Counted from the stretch's first letter, positions 24,845 to 34,120 are shown. The stretch is DNA of 64,000 bases from Streptomyces pseudovenezuelae (GCF_029892565.1 NZ_JARXVH010000012.1:186001-250000); one strand, 5' to 3'. Made by a program: numbers and translations. Notes: generated from the letters alone by a model not told the origin.

Positions 24845-24864
24845 GGGTCTGACTCGGCTCTCTC

Positions 24865-26715
24865 TCAGTCGTCTTCGTTGTCGCCGAAGTCGGGGCGGAC
24901 GTCCCGGGCGAACATGACCTCGTCGTTGGAGGTGCCGGCCGCGACCATCGGCCACACCATCGCGTCCTCGTGGACGATGAAGTCGACGACGACCGGGCGG
25001 TCGTTGATCGAGTTCGCCTCCTCGATGCACTTGTCGAGGTCGTCCGGGGACTCGCAGCGGATCGCGTAACAGCCCATCGCCTCCGACAACTTGACGAAGT
25101 CGGGGACGCGCGTGCCGGCGCTCGGCTGCTTGCCGTCCGCGTCCGGGCCGCTGTGCAGCACGGTGTTGGAGTAACGCTGGTTGTAGAAGAGGGTCTGCCA
25201 CTGGCGGACCATCCCGAGGGCGCCGTTGTTGATGATGGCGACCTTGATCGGGATGTTGTTCAGGGCGCAGGTGGTGAGTTCCTGATTGGTCATCTGGAAG
25301 CAGCCGTCGCCGTCGATCGCCCAGACCGTCTGGTCCGGCGCGCCGGCCTTGGCGCCCATCGCGGCGGGGACCGCGTAGCCCATCGTCCCGGCGCCACCGG
25401 AGTTGAGCCAGGTCGCGGGCTTCTCGTACTGGATGTAGTGCGCGGCCCACATCTGGTGCTGGCCGACGCCCGCCGCGAAGATCGTTCCCTGCGGGGCGAG
25501 TTGACCGATGCGCTCGATGACCTGCTGCGGCGAGAGCGAGCCGTTGTCGGGCTGCTCGTAGCCGAGCGGGTACGTCTCGCGCCAGCGGTTGAGATCCTTC
25601 CACCAGGCGGTGTAGTCGCCGGTGTGGCCGTCGCTGTGCTCCTTCTGGACGGCCTGGACCAGGTCGGCGATGACCTCGCGGGCATCCCCGACGATCGGCA
25701 CGTCGGCGGCGCGGTTCTTGCCGATCTCCGCGGGGTCGATGTCGGCGTGGACGATCTTGGCGTACGGGGCGAAGCTGTCCAGCTTGCCGGTGACGCGGTC
25801 GTCGAAGCGGGCTCCGAGGGCGACGATCAGGTCGGCCTTCTGCAGCGCGGTGACGGCGGTGACCGCACCGTGCATGCCCGGCATTCCCACATGCAGCTCG
25901 TGACTGTCGGGGAATGCGCCGAGCGCCATCAGGGTGGTGGTGACGGGCGCTCCGGTGAGTTCTGCGAGGACCTTCAGCTCGGCGGTGGCGTGTGCCTTGA
26001 GGACACCGCCGCCGACGTAGAGGACGGGCCGCTTCGCGGCGGTGATCAGCTTGGCGGCCTCGCGGATCTGCTTGGCGTGCGGCTTGGTCACCGGCCGGTA
26101 GCCGGGCAGGTCCGTGGTGGGCGGCCAGCTGAAGGTGGTGCGGGCCTGGAGGGCGTCCTTGGCGATGTCGACCAGGACCGGTCCGGGGCGGCCGGTGGAG
26201 GCGATGTGGAAGGCCTCCGCGATGGTCCGCGGGATGTCCTCGGCCTTGGTGACCAGGAAGTTGTGCTTGGTGATCGGCATCGTGATGCCGACGATGTCCG
26301 CCTCCTGGAAGGCGTCCGTGCCGATCGCCTTGGACGCGACCTGGCCGGTGATCGCCACGAGCGGCACCGAGTCCATGTGCGCGTCCGCGATCGGGGTGAC
26401 CAGGTTGGTGGCGCCCGGGCCCGAGGTGGCCATGCAGACGCCGACCTTGCCGGTGGCCTGCGCGTAGCCGGTGGCCGCGTGCCCGGCGCCCTGCTCGTGG
26501 CGGACCAGGACGTGGCGGACCCTCGTCGAGTCCATCAGCGGGTCGTAGGCGGGAAGGATCGCACCGCCGGGAATGCCGAATACCGTGTCGGCCCCGACCT
26601 CCTCGAGAGAGCGGATGAGGGACTGCGCGCCCGTGACGTGCTCGGGGGCGGACTGGTGTCCTCCGGATCGGGGCCGCGGCTGCGGATGGTGGGCCCCGGT
26701 GGCCTGCTCGGTCAT
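24865..26715 (-). CDS. ilvB: Acetolactate synthase large (catalytic) subunit
   Basis: TPP- and FAD-dependent enzyme joining two pyruvates, or pyruvate and 2-oxobutyrate; committed step of branched-chain synthesis; 616 aa. Seen: VFGIPGGAILP, RHEQGAGHAA (catalytic Glu), CMATSGPGATNLVTPIADA, ITGQV, the middle FAD domain (GARFDDRVTG) and the TPP motif from GDGCFQMTNQEL to NNGALGMVRQWQ. The start is ATG 26715, with GAGAAGAG 7 nt upstream; an ATG two codons earlier is possible. It is preceded by a leader peptide and attenuator. Confidence 0.96.
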   Translation of the reverse strand: MTEQATGAHHPQPRPRSGGHQSAPEHVTGAQSLIRSLEEVGADTVFGIPGGAILPAYDPLMDSTRVRHVLVRHEQGAGHAATGYAQATGKVGVCMATSGPGATNLVTPIADAHMDSVPLVAITGQVASKAIGTDAFQEADIVGITMPITKHNFLVTKAEDIPRTIAEAFHIASTGRPGPVLVDIAKDALQARTTFSWPPTTDLPGYRPVTKPHAKQIREAAKLITAAKRPVLYVGGGVLKAHATAELKVLAELTGAPVTTTLMALGAFPDSHELHVGMPGMHGAVTAVTALQKADLIVALGARFDDRVTGKLDSFAPYAKIVHADIDPAEIGKNRAADVPIVGDAREVIADLVQAVQKEHSDGHTGDYTAWWKDLNRWRETYPLGYEQPDNGSLSPQQVIERIGQLAPQGTIFAAGVGQHQMWAAHYIQYEKPATWLNSGGAGTMGYAVPAAMGAKAGAPDQTVWAIDGDGCFQMTNQELTTCALNNIPIKVAIINNGALGMVRQWQTLFYNQRYSNTVLHSGPDADGKQPSAGTRVPDFVKLSEAMGCYAIRCESPDDLDKCIEEANSINDRPVVVDFIVHEDAMVWPMVAAGTSNDEVMFARDVRPDFGDNEDD

Positions 26716-26795
26716 CGGCATTCTCTTCTCGATGCTGAGGGTTTTTGCGAGGTTTGTGCTGTGTTCAAGCGGTGTGCGACGGGCACTTGTGCAAC

Positions 26796-26829
26796 AAAAA
26801 ACCCCTCGTGCCGTAAGGCAAGCGAGGGG
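26796..26829 (-). terminator. ilvB transcription attenuator
   Basis: On the minus strand, CCCCTCG … CGAGGGG with an inner GGCA/TGCC stem, immediately followed by TTTTTTG. This is the only hairpin in the window with a full T-tract. It lies between the leader peptide and ilvB, where ribosome stalling could control termination. Confidence 0.85.
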
Positions 26830-26884
26830 AGCGCGCCGGGAGTGGGTCGCTGGGAGTTCCGGGTCCGTCCGGAGGTCACCAGCT

Positions 26885-26926
26885 TCAGCCGACGCGCTTT
26901 CCAAGTACGAGAATTCGGGTGCGCAT
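26885..26926 (-). CDS. ilvB operon leader peptide
   Basis: A 13-residue peptide, MRTRILVLGKRVG, with consecutive Ile-Leu-Val-Leu codons (ATT CTC GTA CTT). It lies 170 nt upstream of ilvB and 55 nt before the attenuator hairpin. The run includes one codon for each branched-chain amino acid, so starvation for any of them would stall the ribosome and, by the classic mechanism, prevent attenuator formation. GGGGGGAGGG lies upstream of its ATG. Leader peptides of this kind are known before ilvB in actinobacteria. Confidence 0.85.
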   Translation of the reverse strand: MRTRILVLGKRVG

Positions 26927-26959
26927 GGCACAGACCCTCCCCCCGGCACGCACCACGTG

Positions 26960-29900
26960 TCAAGCGGGTGGGACGGGAGTCTCATTATGTGAGCGCAGAC
27001 CGCTCCCGCCTCCCAGAACGGCGGGCACACCGGCTGTGTACACCCCCGCTCCCCTGTCCATGGCCAGTTCACCCCCAGGGCGCCCGAGGGGCTCTCGAAG
27101 GCCGCCCGCGAACGCGGGTTCGGCCGGACCGTGCGGTACCGGATAGTGGCCCGAGCCGAGCGCCCGGCGCAGCCGGTACTCGTCCAGCGGCCCGGAGAAC
27201 GCCATGCCCTGGCCGTGCGTGCAGCCCATCGCGCGCAGCGCCACGACCTGCTCCGGCAGATCCACGCCGTCGGCCACGGACTGCAGCCCGAGGTCGCCGG
27301 CGATCCTGAGCAGCCCGCTGGTGATCTTGTGCAGCCGCGCGGACTCGACGACGCCCTCGACCAGACCGCGGTCGAGCTTGAGCACGTCGACGGGGAGCCT
27401 GCGCAGCGCCGTGATGGCCGCGTAGCCGCTGCCGAAGCCGTCCAGGGCGATCCGGACGCCGAGCCTGCGCAGCGCGCCCAGTCTCCGCTCCAGCTCGTCC
27501 AGGGACCCGAGCGGGTCGGTGTCCGACAGCTCGATCACCAGGGCACCGGACGGCAGACCGTGCCGGGTCAGCAGGGCCTCTATCGTGCCCAGCGGCATCG
27601 ACCGGTCCAGCAGGCGCCGGGCGCTCATCCGGACCCCCACGGGCACGGACAGGCCCGTGGCGGTGCGCTCGGCGGCCTGTTCGACGGCCTCCTCCAGGAT
27701 CCAGCGGCCCAGCTCCTGCGTCCTGTCGCTGTCCTCGGCGACCCGCAGGAACTCCGCGGGGGTGAACAGCACCCCCTGCGAGGACCGCCAGCGCGCCTGG
27801 GCGCAGACCGAGGTGATCCGGCCGTCCGCCAGGCACACCACGGGCTGGTGCAGCAGGGTGAACTCGCCGTCGTGCAGGGCGGCACGCAGGCGCGTGGCGA
27901 GCTCCGCCTTCCGTACGACGTCCTGCTGCATCTGGGGCGCGTACAGCTCGACGCGGCCCTTGCCGCCCGCCTTGGCGCGGTACATGGCGAGGTCGGCGTT
28001 GCGCAGCAACTCGCCCGCGCCGAGGCCCGGTTCGGCGAAGGCGACGCCGATGGAGGCGGCGACCCGGACATCGTTGCCGTCGATGAGATAGGGCTGCGAG
28101 AGCGTGACCCTGAGGCGGTCGGCGAGCTCCAGGATGTGGCGCTCTCTGGCGGTGCGGTCCCGGGAGCCGTCGCCGACGATCAGGGCCGCGAACTCGTCGC
28201 CGCCGAGCCGGGAGGCGGTGTCCCCGTGCCGGACGGCGTCCTGGAGTCTGCGGGCGGCCTGGACGAGCAGCTCGTCCCCGGCCTGGTGGCCGATGGTGTC
28301 GTTGACGGCCTTGAAGCCGTCGAGGTCGATGAAGAGGACGGCCGTGCCGCGCAGGGCGGCGCCCCGGTCGGAGACGCGGCGGCCGGACAGCGCCTGCTGG
28401 ACGCGTTTGGTGAACAGGGCACGGTTGGGCAGGTCGGTGAGCGGGTCGTGTTCGGCGTTGTGCTGCAACTGGGCCTGCAGGCGTACGCGTTCGGTCACGT
28501 CCCGGCTGTTGAAGATCAGGCCGCCCTGGTGGCGGTTGACCGTGGACTCGACGTTCAGCCAGCCTCCGTCGCCGGAGCGGAAGCGGCACTCGATGCGGGT
28601 GATGGGTTCCTCGGGCGGTCCTGCGGCGAGGAAGCGGCGCACCTCGTGCACCACGCAGCCCAGGTCCTCGGGGTGGATGAGATGCGCCAGTTCGGTGCCC
28701 ACCAGTTCCTCGGCGGGCCGGCCGTAGACCCCGGCGGCGGCCGGGGAGACGTAGCGGAGGATGCCGTTCGGTGCGGCGATCATGATGACGTCGCTGGAGC
28801 CCTGCACCAGGGAGCGGAAGTGGTTCTCCTTCTGCGCCAGTTCCTGGGTGAGGGCGATGTTGTCGAGCAGCATGATGCCCTGGCGCACCACGAGGGCGAG
28901 CACGACCGTGCCGCCGGTGAGGAGCACCACGCGGTCGACGCTTCGGCCGTTGAGGACGTTGTACAGAATCCCCAACGTGCAGACGGCGGCGGCGAGATAG
29001 GGCGTGAGGGCGGCCAGCGAGCCGGCGATGGGCCGGGCCGCCGGATAGCGGCCGGTCTCGCCGCCCGGTGCGGGGGCGTGGTGCTGGTGCGTGCCGCCGC
29101 GCGGTCCGGGGAGGTGTTCGTGCACCACGCGCGTGTACCCGTCGCCGGCCGACCGGTCGCCGTCCGGCAGATGACGTGGCGTGGCCCAGGGGGCGTAGGC
29201 GAGCAGCAGGGAGCCGGCGAACCAGCCGGCGTCGAGGAGCTGGCCCGAGCGGTAGTTGTTGTGCAGCAGCGGTGAGGTGAACAGGGCGTCGCACATCACC
29301 GTCAGGGCCAGCGCGCCGATCGCGGTGTTCACCGCGGTGCGGTTGACCGACGAGCGCCTGAAGTGCAGCGCGAGCACCATGCTGACCAGGGCGATGTCCA
29401 GCAGTGGATACGCGAGCGACAGCGCGGTGTGCGCGACGCTCGGGCCGTCGAACTTGGCGGCCTGGGCGAGCGCGAGGCTCCACGAGAGCGTCAGCAGCGA
29501 GCCGCCGATCAGCCAGGCGTCCAGCCCGAGACAGACCCAACCGGCCTTCGTCACCGGCCGCTTGGCGAGCACCAGCAGCCCCACGATGGCGGGCGGTGCG
29601 AAGCACAGGAAGAACAGGTCGGCGAAGCTGGGTGTGGGCACCTGACGGCCCAGGACCACCTCGTACCACCCCCAGACTCCGTTGCCCAGTGCCGCCATCG
29701 CCGAGGAGAGGGCGAACAGCAGCCAGGCGGGTCGAAAGCGGATACGGCGGCTGCGCGTGTAGATGAAGCAGGACACGGCGGCCGCGCCCGCGGCGGCGCT
29801 CAGCCCGAAGTCGCCCATGACCAGCGCGACTTGCTCCGAACCCCAGCCGAGCGCGGAACCGACGGCGTATCCCGCGCAGACCAGGGCCAGGACGAGTTGG

Positions 29901-30253
29901 TGGACCAGGCTGAGCCCGCCGGCGGCCGGCGGACGAGGCAGCGGCGTCCCGGACGAAGGCTGAGCCCGCAGCGCTCCGTCGAGGGTGGTCGCGGAAGGCC
30001 GTGGCGAGCTCACCGGGCCCTCCCGGTCCGCGCCGCTCCCGGGTCCCGCGGGTCCCGGTGCGCTGGATGCGCATGCCTTTTGCGACTGCTGTGCCTGCGG
30101 TGGTGATGGCCGTGCCGGCAGCCGTGACTGCCATGGTGACCGCGTCTGCGCGCGGTGGCACGCCAGGGCCGCCGCCGGCGGCCCCGCCGCGTCGGGTCGT
30201 TCGTCCATAGGCCGTGCATCGCCCGTCGCCCCCCTCACAGTCTCAATGTCCAT
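26960..30253 (-). CDS. Membrane GGDEF protein with degenerate EAL domain (PAS–GGDEF–EAL)
   Basis: About 1097 aa. Pro/Ala-rich N-terminus (1–110), about 9–10 membrane helices (115–460), a PAS domain (about 477–590: HFRSLVQGSSDVIMIAAPNG to FNSRDVTERVRL), then GGDEF (about 600–765) and EAL (about 780–1030). The cyclase motif is intact (GGDEF at 684–688), with inhibitory I-site RHGD (675–678) five residues upstream. The phosphodiesterase half is not: EAL reads CAQ (817–819), the Asn of the NxSA motif is Arg, DDFGTG reads DGFGSG (938–943), and AEGVE reads ADGVD. It probably makes c-di-GMP or uses the EAL fold as a binding domain. The start is uncertain: ATG 30253 is chosen; 30208 or 30313 are possible. 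Confidence 0.88.
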   Translation of the reverse strand: MDIETVRGATGDARPMDERPDAAGPPAAALACHRAQTRSPWQSRLPARPSPPQAQQSQKACASSAPGPAGPGSGADREGPVSSPRPSATTLDGALRAQPSSGTPLPRPPAAGGLSLVHQLVLALVCAGYAVGSALGWGSEQVALVMGDFGLSAAAGAAAVSCFIYTRSRRIRFRPAWLLFALSSAMAALGNGVWGWYEVVLGRQVPTPSFADLFFLCFAPPAIVGLLVLAKRPVTKAGWVCLGLDAWLIGGSLLTLSWSLALAQAAKFDGPSVAHTALSLAYPLLDIALVSMVLALHFRRSSVNRTAVNTAIGALALTVMCDALFTSPLLHNNYRSGQLLDAGWFAGSLLLAYAPWATPRHLPDGDRSAGDGYTRVVHEHLPGPRGGTHQHHAPAPGGETGRYPAARPIAGSLAALTPYLAAAVCTLGILYNVLNGRSVDRVVLLTGGTVVLALVVRQGIMLLDNIALTQELAQKENHFRSLVQGSSDVIMIAAPNGILRYVSPAAAGVYGRPAEELVGTELAHLIHPEDLGCVVHEVRRFLAAGPPEEPITRIECRFRSGDGGWLNVESTVNRHQGGLIFNSRDVTERVRLQAQLQHNAEHDPLTDLPNRALFTKRVQQALSGRRVSDRGAALRGTAVLFIDLDGFKAVNDTIGHQAGDELLVQAARRLQDAVRHGDTASRLGGDEFAALIVGDGSRDRTARERHILELADRLRVTLSQPYLIDGNDVRVAASIGVAFAEPGLGAGELLRNADLAMYRAKAGGKGRVELYAPQMQQDVVRKAELATRLRAALHDGEFTLLHQPVVCLADGRITSVCAQARWRSSQGVLFTPAEFLRVAEDSDRTQELGRWILEEAVEQAAERTATGLSVPVGVRMSARRLLDRSMPLGTIEALLTRHGLPSGALVIELSDTDPLGSLDELERRLGALRRLGVRIALDGFGSGYAAITALRRLPVDVLKLDRGLVEGVVESARLHKITSGLLRIAGDLGLQSVADGVDLPEQVVALRAMGCTHGQGMAFSGPLDEYRLRRALGSGHYPVPHGPAEPAFAGGLREPLGRPGGELAMDRGAGVYTAGVPAVLGGGSGLRSHNETPVPPA
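26984..26989 (-). promoter_or_regulatory. Candidate -10 box of the ilvB operon
   Basis: CATAAT on the minus strand, about 58 nt upstream of the leader ATG and within the 3' end of the upstream c-di-GMP gene. No clear -35 is seen. An alternative TTGACA lies at 26957–26962 but lacks a good -10. Confidence 0.35.
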
Positions 30254-30335
30254 CCCCGGCGCCGAACGGTGCACGGCGCAGCCCCTGTCGGGACGATACA
30301 CCAGTCTCGTCACTCAGGGACATAGTTCCTCTACG

Positions 30336-30355
30336 CTCCGTAACGACCAACGGAG
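30336..30355. promoter_or_regulatory. Weak inverted repeat upstream of the c-di-GMP gene
   Basis: CTCCGT–N8–ACGGAG in the 210-bp gap between the c-di-GMP protein and the hydroxyacid dehydrogenase. It could be an operator or part of the terminator of the upstream gene; nothing else stands out in this gap. Confidence 0.25.
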
Positions 30356-30463
30356 TTGGCTGCACCCACCGCATCCGGAAGGTTGCGGAGGGTACCGGAA
30401 TCGGATTACGCGCCCGTTGCGCCGGTCGCGTGGGTCGCGCGCGCGACGCTCAACTCGCAGGAG

Positions 30464-31414
30464 TCACGCACTGTTTGCGCCTGTCGTAAGGATCACGTTG
30501 CGCAGCGGCTCCCGGTTCACGAATCGGGTCAACTGGTCCACGAGCAGGCGTTTGGCACGCGGCAGGAACGCGGACGTGGGACCGCCGACATGGGGGCTGA
30601 TGAGCAGGCCGGGTGCCCGCCACAGCGGGTGCTCGGCGGGCAGGGGTTCGGGATCGGTGACGTCGAGGGCGGCGGTGATACGGCCGCTCTCCAGCTCGGC
30701 GAGCAGCGCCTTGGTGTCGACCACGGGACCGCGGGAGACGTTCACCAGGAGCGCGCCGTCCTTCATGCGCGCGAGGAAGTCGGCGCCGGCCAGGTGACGG
30801 GTGCTCTCGGTGAGGGGCGTGATGAGAATGACGACGTCCGCTTCGGGGAGCAGTGCGGGCAGTTCGGTGAGCGGATGCACCGGTCCGCGCTCCGTGGTGC
30901 GCGCGGAGCGCGCGACGCGCGCCACCCGCGCGACCTCGAAGGGAGTGAGCCGGTCCTCGATCGCGGAGCCGATCGATCCGTACCCCACGATGAGCACGTT
31001 GCGGTCGGCGAGCGCCGGCCGGAACCCGCCGCGCCACTCCCCCCGGTCCATGGCCCGGACGAAGTCGGGCACCCCGCGCAGCGAGGCGAGGATCAGCGTG
31101 AGCGCCAGCTCCGCGGTGCTCGCCTCGTGCACCCCACGCGCGTTGCACACGCGCACGCCCGCGGGCAGCTGCTTCAGCCCCGGCTCCAGGGTGTCGATGC
31201 CGGCCGACAGCGTCTGCACGACCTGGACGGAGCTCAGCTCGGGCAGCGGACGCAGCGCGACCTCGGCGGACTTCATGTAGGGGACGACGTAGTAGGCGCA
31301 CGCGGACGGGTCCGCCGGGAAGTCGTCACCGCCGTTCCAGAAGCGGTAGTTCGGGCCCTCGGGAAGGCCCTCGATCTCTTCCGGCGGGATGGGAAGCCAC
31401 ACGTCAGCAGTCAT
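30464..31414 (-). CDS. D-isomer-specific 2-hydroxyacid dehydrogenase family protein
   Basis: 316 aa NAD(P)-dependent oxidoreductase. Seen: VGYGSIGSAIEDRL (Rossmann), LVNVSRGPVVDTKAL (catalytic Arg), DVTDPEPLP (Glu) and the catalytic His in ISPHVGGPT. The N-terminal domain is short and begins MTADVWLPIPPEEIEGLPEG. Relatives act on glyoxylate, hydroxypyruvate or phosphoglycerate; the substrate here is not evident. It diverges from an aldo/keto reductase with 75 nt between starts. Confidence 0.88.
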   Translation of the reverse strand: MTADVWLPIPPEEIEGLPEGPNYRFWNGGDDFPADPSACAYYVVPYMKSAEVALRPLPELSSVQVVQTLSAGIDTLEPGLKQLPAGVRVCNARGVHEASTAELALTLILASLRGVPDFVRAMDRGEWRGGFRPALADRNVLIVGYGSIGSAIEDRLTPFEVARVARVARSARTTERGPVHPLTELPALLPEADVVILITPLTESTRHLAGADFLARMKDGALLVNVSRGPVVDTKALLAELESGRITAALDVTDPEPLPAEHPLWRAPGLLISPHVGGPTSAFLPRAKRLLVDQLTRFVNREPLRNVILTTGANSA

Positions 31415-31489
31415 GTCAGGAGGCTATGTCAGGTGCCCGGGAGCGCAGAGGTTAGGTTGGGGGCTCGGCAGAGGGAGGGTCACGAGCAG

Positions 31490-32488
31490 GTGGAGCGCAG
31501 GACGATCGGCGCGGGGGCACTCGCGGTGGGGGCCGTGGGCCTTGGGTGCATGCCGATGAGCTGGGCCTACAGCGGGTCGCGGCAGCGGGGCGACGAGTCG
31601 GTCAGAGCGGTGCACCGGGCGCTGGACCTGGGTTCGACCCTGCTGGACACCGCGGACATGTACGGCCCGTTCACCAACGAGCTGCTGCTGGGGCGGGTGT
31701 TGAAGGAGCGGCGCGAGGACGCCTTCGTGTCGACGAAGGTCGGCCTGCTCGTCGGCGAGCAGCACATCGTCGCCAACGGCCGCCCCGGGTACGTGAAACG
31801 GGCCTGCGACGCGTCGCTGCGCCGTCTGCAGACGGACGTGATCGATCTCTACCAACTGCACCGGTCCGACCCCGAGGTTCCCGTCGAGGAGACGTGGGGC
31901 GCGATGGCGGAGCTCGTACAGGCGGGCAAGGTAAGGGCGTTGGGCCTGTGCGCGGTGGGCGCGCGGGCCGGCCGCCGCTCGGGCACCGGGCTGCACGACA
32001 CCACGCTCGGCCAACTCCGCCGCGTCCAGCAGGTGTTCCCGGTGAGTGTGGTCGAGGCGGAGCTGTCCGTGTGGTCGCCGGAGGCCCTCGACTCGCTGCT
32101 GCCGTGGTGCGAGGCGCGCGGGGTCGGCTTCCTGGCGGCGATGCCGCTCGGCAACGGTTTCCTGACCGGCACGCTCACCCCCGGCGAGGGCTTCGAGTCG
32201 GACGACGTCCGCGCCCGCCACCCCCGCTTCACCGCCGAGATGATGGCCGCCAACCAGCCGATCGTCGCCGGCCTGCGCCGCATAGCCTCCCGGCACGGCG
32301 ACACCGTCACCCCGGCCCAGGTGGCCCTGGCCTGGGTCCTGACCCGCGGCCCGCACGTGATCCCGGTCCCGGGCACGAAGCGGGAACGCTGGGCGACGGA
32401 GAACGCGACGGCCGCCGCCCTGCGCCTGACCCCCCAGGACCTGACCGAGGTGAAGGAGCTGCCCGCGGTGCAGGGGTCGTGGGAGTGA
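31490..32488 (+). CDS. Aldo/keto reductase
   Basis: 332 aa NADPH-dependent (alpha/beta)8 reductase, of the AKR13-like group common in actinobacteria. Catalytic tetrad visible: Asp in DTADMYG, Tyr in DMYGPF, Lys in VSTKVGLL and His in YQLHRSD. The C-terminal cofactor region has VIPVPGTKRERWATEN. GTG at 31490 has GGGAGGG upstream; the longer reading frame upstream has no start support. The substrate is unknown. It is divergent from the hydroxyacid dehydrogenase. Confidence 0.9.
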   Translation: MERRTIGAGALAVGAVGLGCMPMSWAYSGSRQRGDESVRAVHRALDLGSTLLDTADMYGPFTNELLLGRVLKERREDAFVSTKVGLLVGEQHIVANGRPGYVKRACDASLRRLQTDVIDLYQLHRSDPEVPVEETWGAMAELVQAGKVRALGLCAVGARAGRRSGTGLHDTTLGQLRRVQQVFPVSVVEAELSVWSPEALDSLLPWCEARGVGFLAAMPLGNGFLTGTLTPGEGFESDDVRARHPRFTAEMMAANQPIVAGLRRIASRHGDTVTPAQVALAWVLTRGPHVIPVPGTKRERWATENATAAALRLTPQDLTEVKELPAVQGSWE

Positions 32489-32686
32489 GGGAGCGCGGCG
32501 ATGCCGGACCTTGTGGGACCCGGCCTTGGGGGATCTGAACCTGCGGAGCCGCGCCCTGCGGGGATGGGCCCTGCGGAGTCGGGCCCGTCACACCTCGTTC
32601 GTGCATCGGCTGCTGAAGATCGGGAACCTGGGGGGCTCGGGCGGTGTAAGACAAGTAGAACCCGCCGCTTCGAAGGGACCGAGATC

Positions 32687-33856
32687 GTGCGACGACGAGT
32701 TGCGTCGGCCGTGCTGGCCGCGACCGCACTCCTGCTGAGCGCCGGATGCTCCTCCGATTCGGACGGTGGAGGAACACCGGGCGACGGCGACAGTACGACG
32801 GCAGGGGGTACGACGGCCCGGTCCTCCCCCTCCGAGCAGGCCGCCGACCAGGCCCCGCCCGCCAAGGGCTCGGTCAAGGTGGTAGGGACGGTCACCACGG
32901 GACTGAACAGCCCCTGGGGCCTCGCCCCACTTCCCGAGGGCGACCTGCTCGTCTCCTCCCGCGACAAGGGGACGATCACACGGGTCGACGGGAAGTCGGG
33001 CAAGAAGACCGAGCTGGGCGAGGTCGCGGGCGTCTCCCCGGCCGGCGAGGGCGGCCTCCTCGGCATCGCGCTCTCCCCGGACTACGCCTCGGACCACATG
33101 ATCTACGCGTACTTCACCTCGGCCTCGGACAACCGCATAGTCCGCGTGCTGTACGACGAGAAGAAGCCCGCCGACGAGCAGTTGGGCGCTCCGGACACGA
33201 TCTTCAAGGGCATCCCCAAGGGCTACATCCACAACGGCGGCCGGATCGCCTTCGGCCCGGACAAGATGCTCTACGCGGGCACGGGCGAGAGCGGTGAGCG
33301 GGGCCTGTCCCAGGACAAGAAGTCCCTGGGCGGCAAGATCCTGCGCCTGACCCCGGAGGGCGACCCCGCCCCGGGCAACCCGTTCCCGAACTCGCCGGTG
33401 TACTCCTACGGCCACCGCAATGTGCAGGGCCTCACCTGGGACCCCGAACAGCGCCTGTTCGCCTCGGAGTTCGGCCAGGACACCTGGGACGAGCTGAACG
33501 CGATCAAGCCGGGTGGCGACTACGGCTGGCCGATCGCCGAGGGCAAGTCCGGCGACGCGAAGTTCCAGAACCCGATAGCCCAGTGGCACACGGACGAGGC
33601 CTCCCCCAGCGGCGCCGCCTACGCGCAGGGCTCGATCTGGATGGCGGGTCTGAAGGGCCAGCGTCTGTGGCGCATCCCGCTGAAGGGCACGGAGGCCTCG
33701 GCGGCCCCGCAGTCCTTCCTGGACGGCAAGTACGGCCGGCTGCGCACGGTGGTCTCGGCCGGCGGCGACAAGCTGTGGCTCACGACCAGCAACACGGACG
33801 GCCGGGGCGACCCGAAGTCGGGGGACGACCGGATTCTGGAACTGGAGGTGAAGTAG
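32687..33856 (+). CDS. PQQ-dependent sugar dehydrogenase-like lipoprotein
   Basis: 389 aa secreted beta-propeller of the glucose/sorbosone dehydrogenase family. Signal peptide RRRVASAVLAATALLLSAGC ends in a lipobox, so it is anchored outside. Family motifs: GLNSPWGLAPLPEGDLLVS, GEGGLLGIALSPDY, HNGGRIAFGPD, GHRNVQGLTWDP, EFGQDTWDELNAI and GGDYGWP. PQQ use is inferred from the family and not proven; no pqq genes are in the window. The start is GTG 32687, with AAGGGA upstream. The preceding 198 bp hold only short GC repeats. Confidence 0.88.
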   Translation: MRRRVASAVLAATALLLSAGCSSDSDGGGTPGDGDSTTAGGTTARSSPSEQAADQAPPAKGSVKVVGTVTTGLNSPWGLAPLPEGDLLVSSRDKGTITRVDGKSGKKTELGEVAGVSPAGEGGLLGIALSPDYASDHMIYAYFTSASDNRIVRVLYDEKKPADEQLGAPDTIFKGIPKGYIHNGGRIAFGPDKMLYAGTGESGERGLSQDKKSLGGKILRLTPEGDPAPGNPFPNSPVYSYGHRNVQGLTWDPEQRLFASEFGQDTWDELNAIKPGGDYGWPIAEGKSGDAKFQNPIAQWHTDEASPSGAAYAQGSIWMAGLKGQRLWRIPLKGTEASAAPQSFLDGKYGRLRTVVSAGGDKLWLTTSNTDGRGDPKSGDDRILELEVK

Positions 33857-33873
33857 GACCCGGGCCCGGGGTC
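33857..33873. terminator. GC hairpin between converging genes
   Basis: GACCCGGGCCCGGGGTC, almost perfectly self-complementary, fills the 15-bp gap between the sugar dehydrogenase and the DUF6191 gene. Confidence 0.4.
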
Positions 33874-34120
33874 AGGCCTCGGCGCCGCCCGTCTTCTCGG
33901 CGCCACCTGTCTCGTCCTCGCCGTCGCCTTCGCCTTCGCCGCCCTCGTCCGCCTCGTTCGGGTTCGCTCGGCGGACGACGACCTTCCCGGACGCGAGGTC
34001 TATCGGTCCGCGCCCGGGGTCGTTGTCGCCGATGTCCTCCCGGGACAGCTCCAGCCGTTTCTGTTCGTCATGGGTGTGCTTGCGCCCTGGTGCGAACAGT
34101 TCCTCGAACATGTTGAACAC
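33872..34120 (-). CDS. DUF6191-like small acidic protein
   Basis: 82 aa, beginning FNMFEELFAPGRKHTHDEQ and containing DPGRGPIDLASGKVVVR, the conserved core I associate with DUF6191. The C-terminal third is a Glu/Gly-rich tail. GTG at 34120 has GGAGG 5 nt upstream. Function unknown. It lies 22 nt downstream of the LAL regulator stop and is probably co-transcribed. Confidence 0.75.
   Translation of the reverse strand: MFNMFEELFAPGRKHTHDEQKRLELSREDIGDNDPGRGPIDLASGKVVVRRANPNEADEGGEGEGDGEDETGGAEKTGGAEA

Noticed and set aside
27069..30161. Long Arg-rich frame on the minus strand within the c-di-GMP gene
   Set aside because: An out-of-frame shadow of the PAS–GGDEF protein; no recognisable domains.
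32489..32686. Repeated CTGCGG units as a possible regulatory array
   Set aside because: Units are unevenly spaced and imperfect; they look like ordinary GC-rich low complexity.
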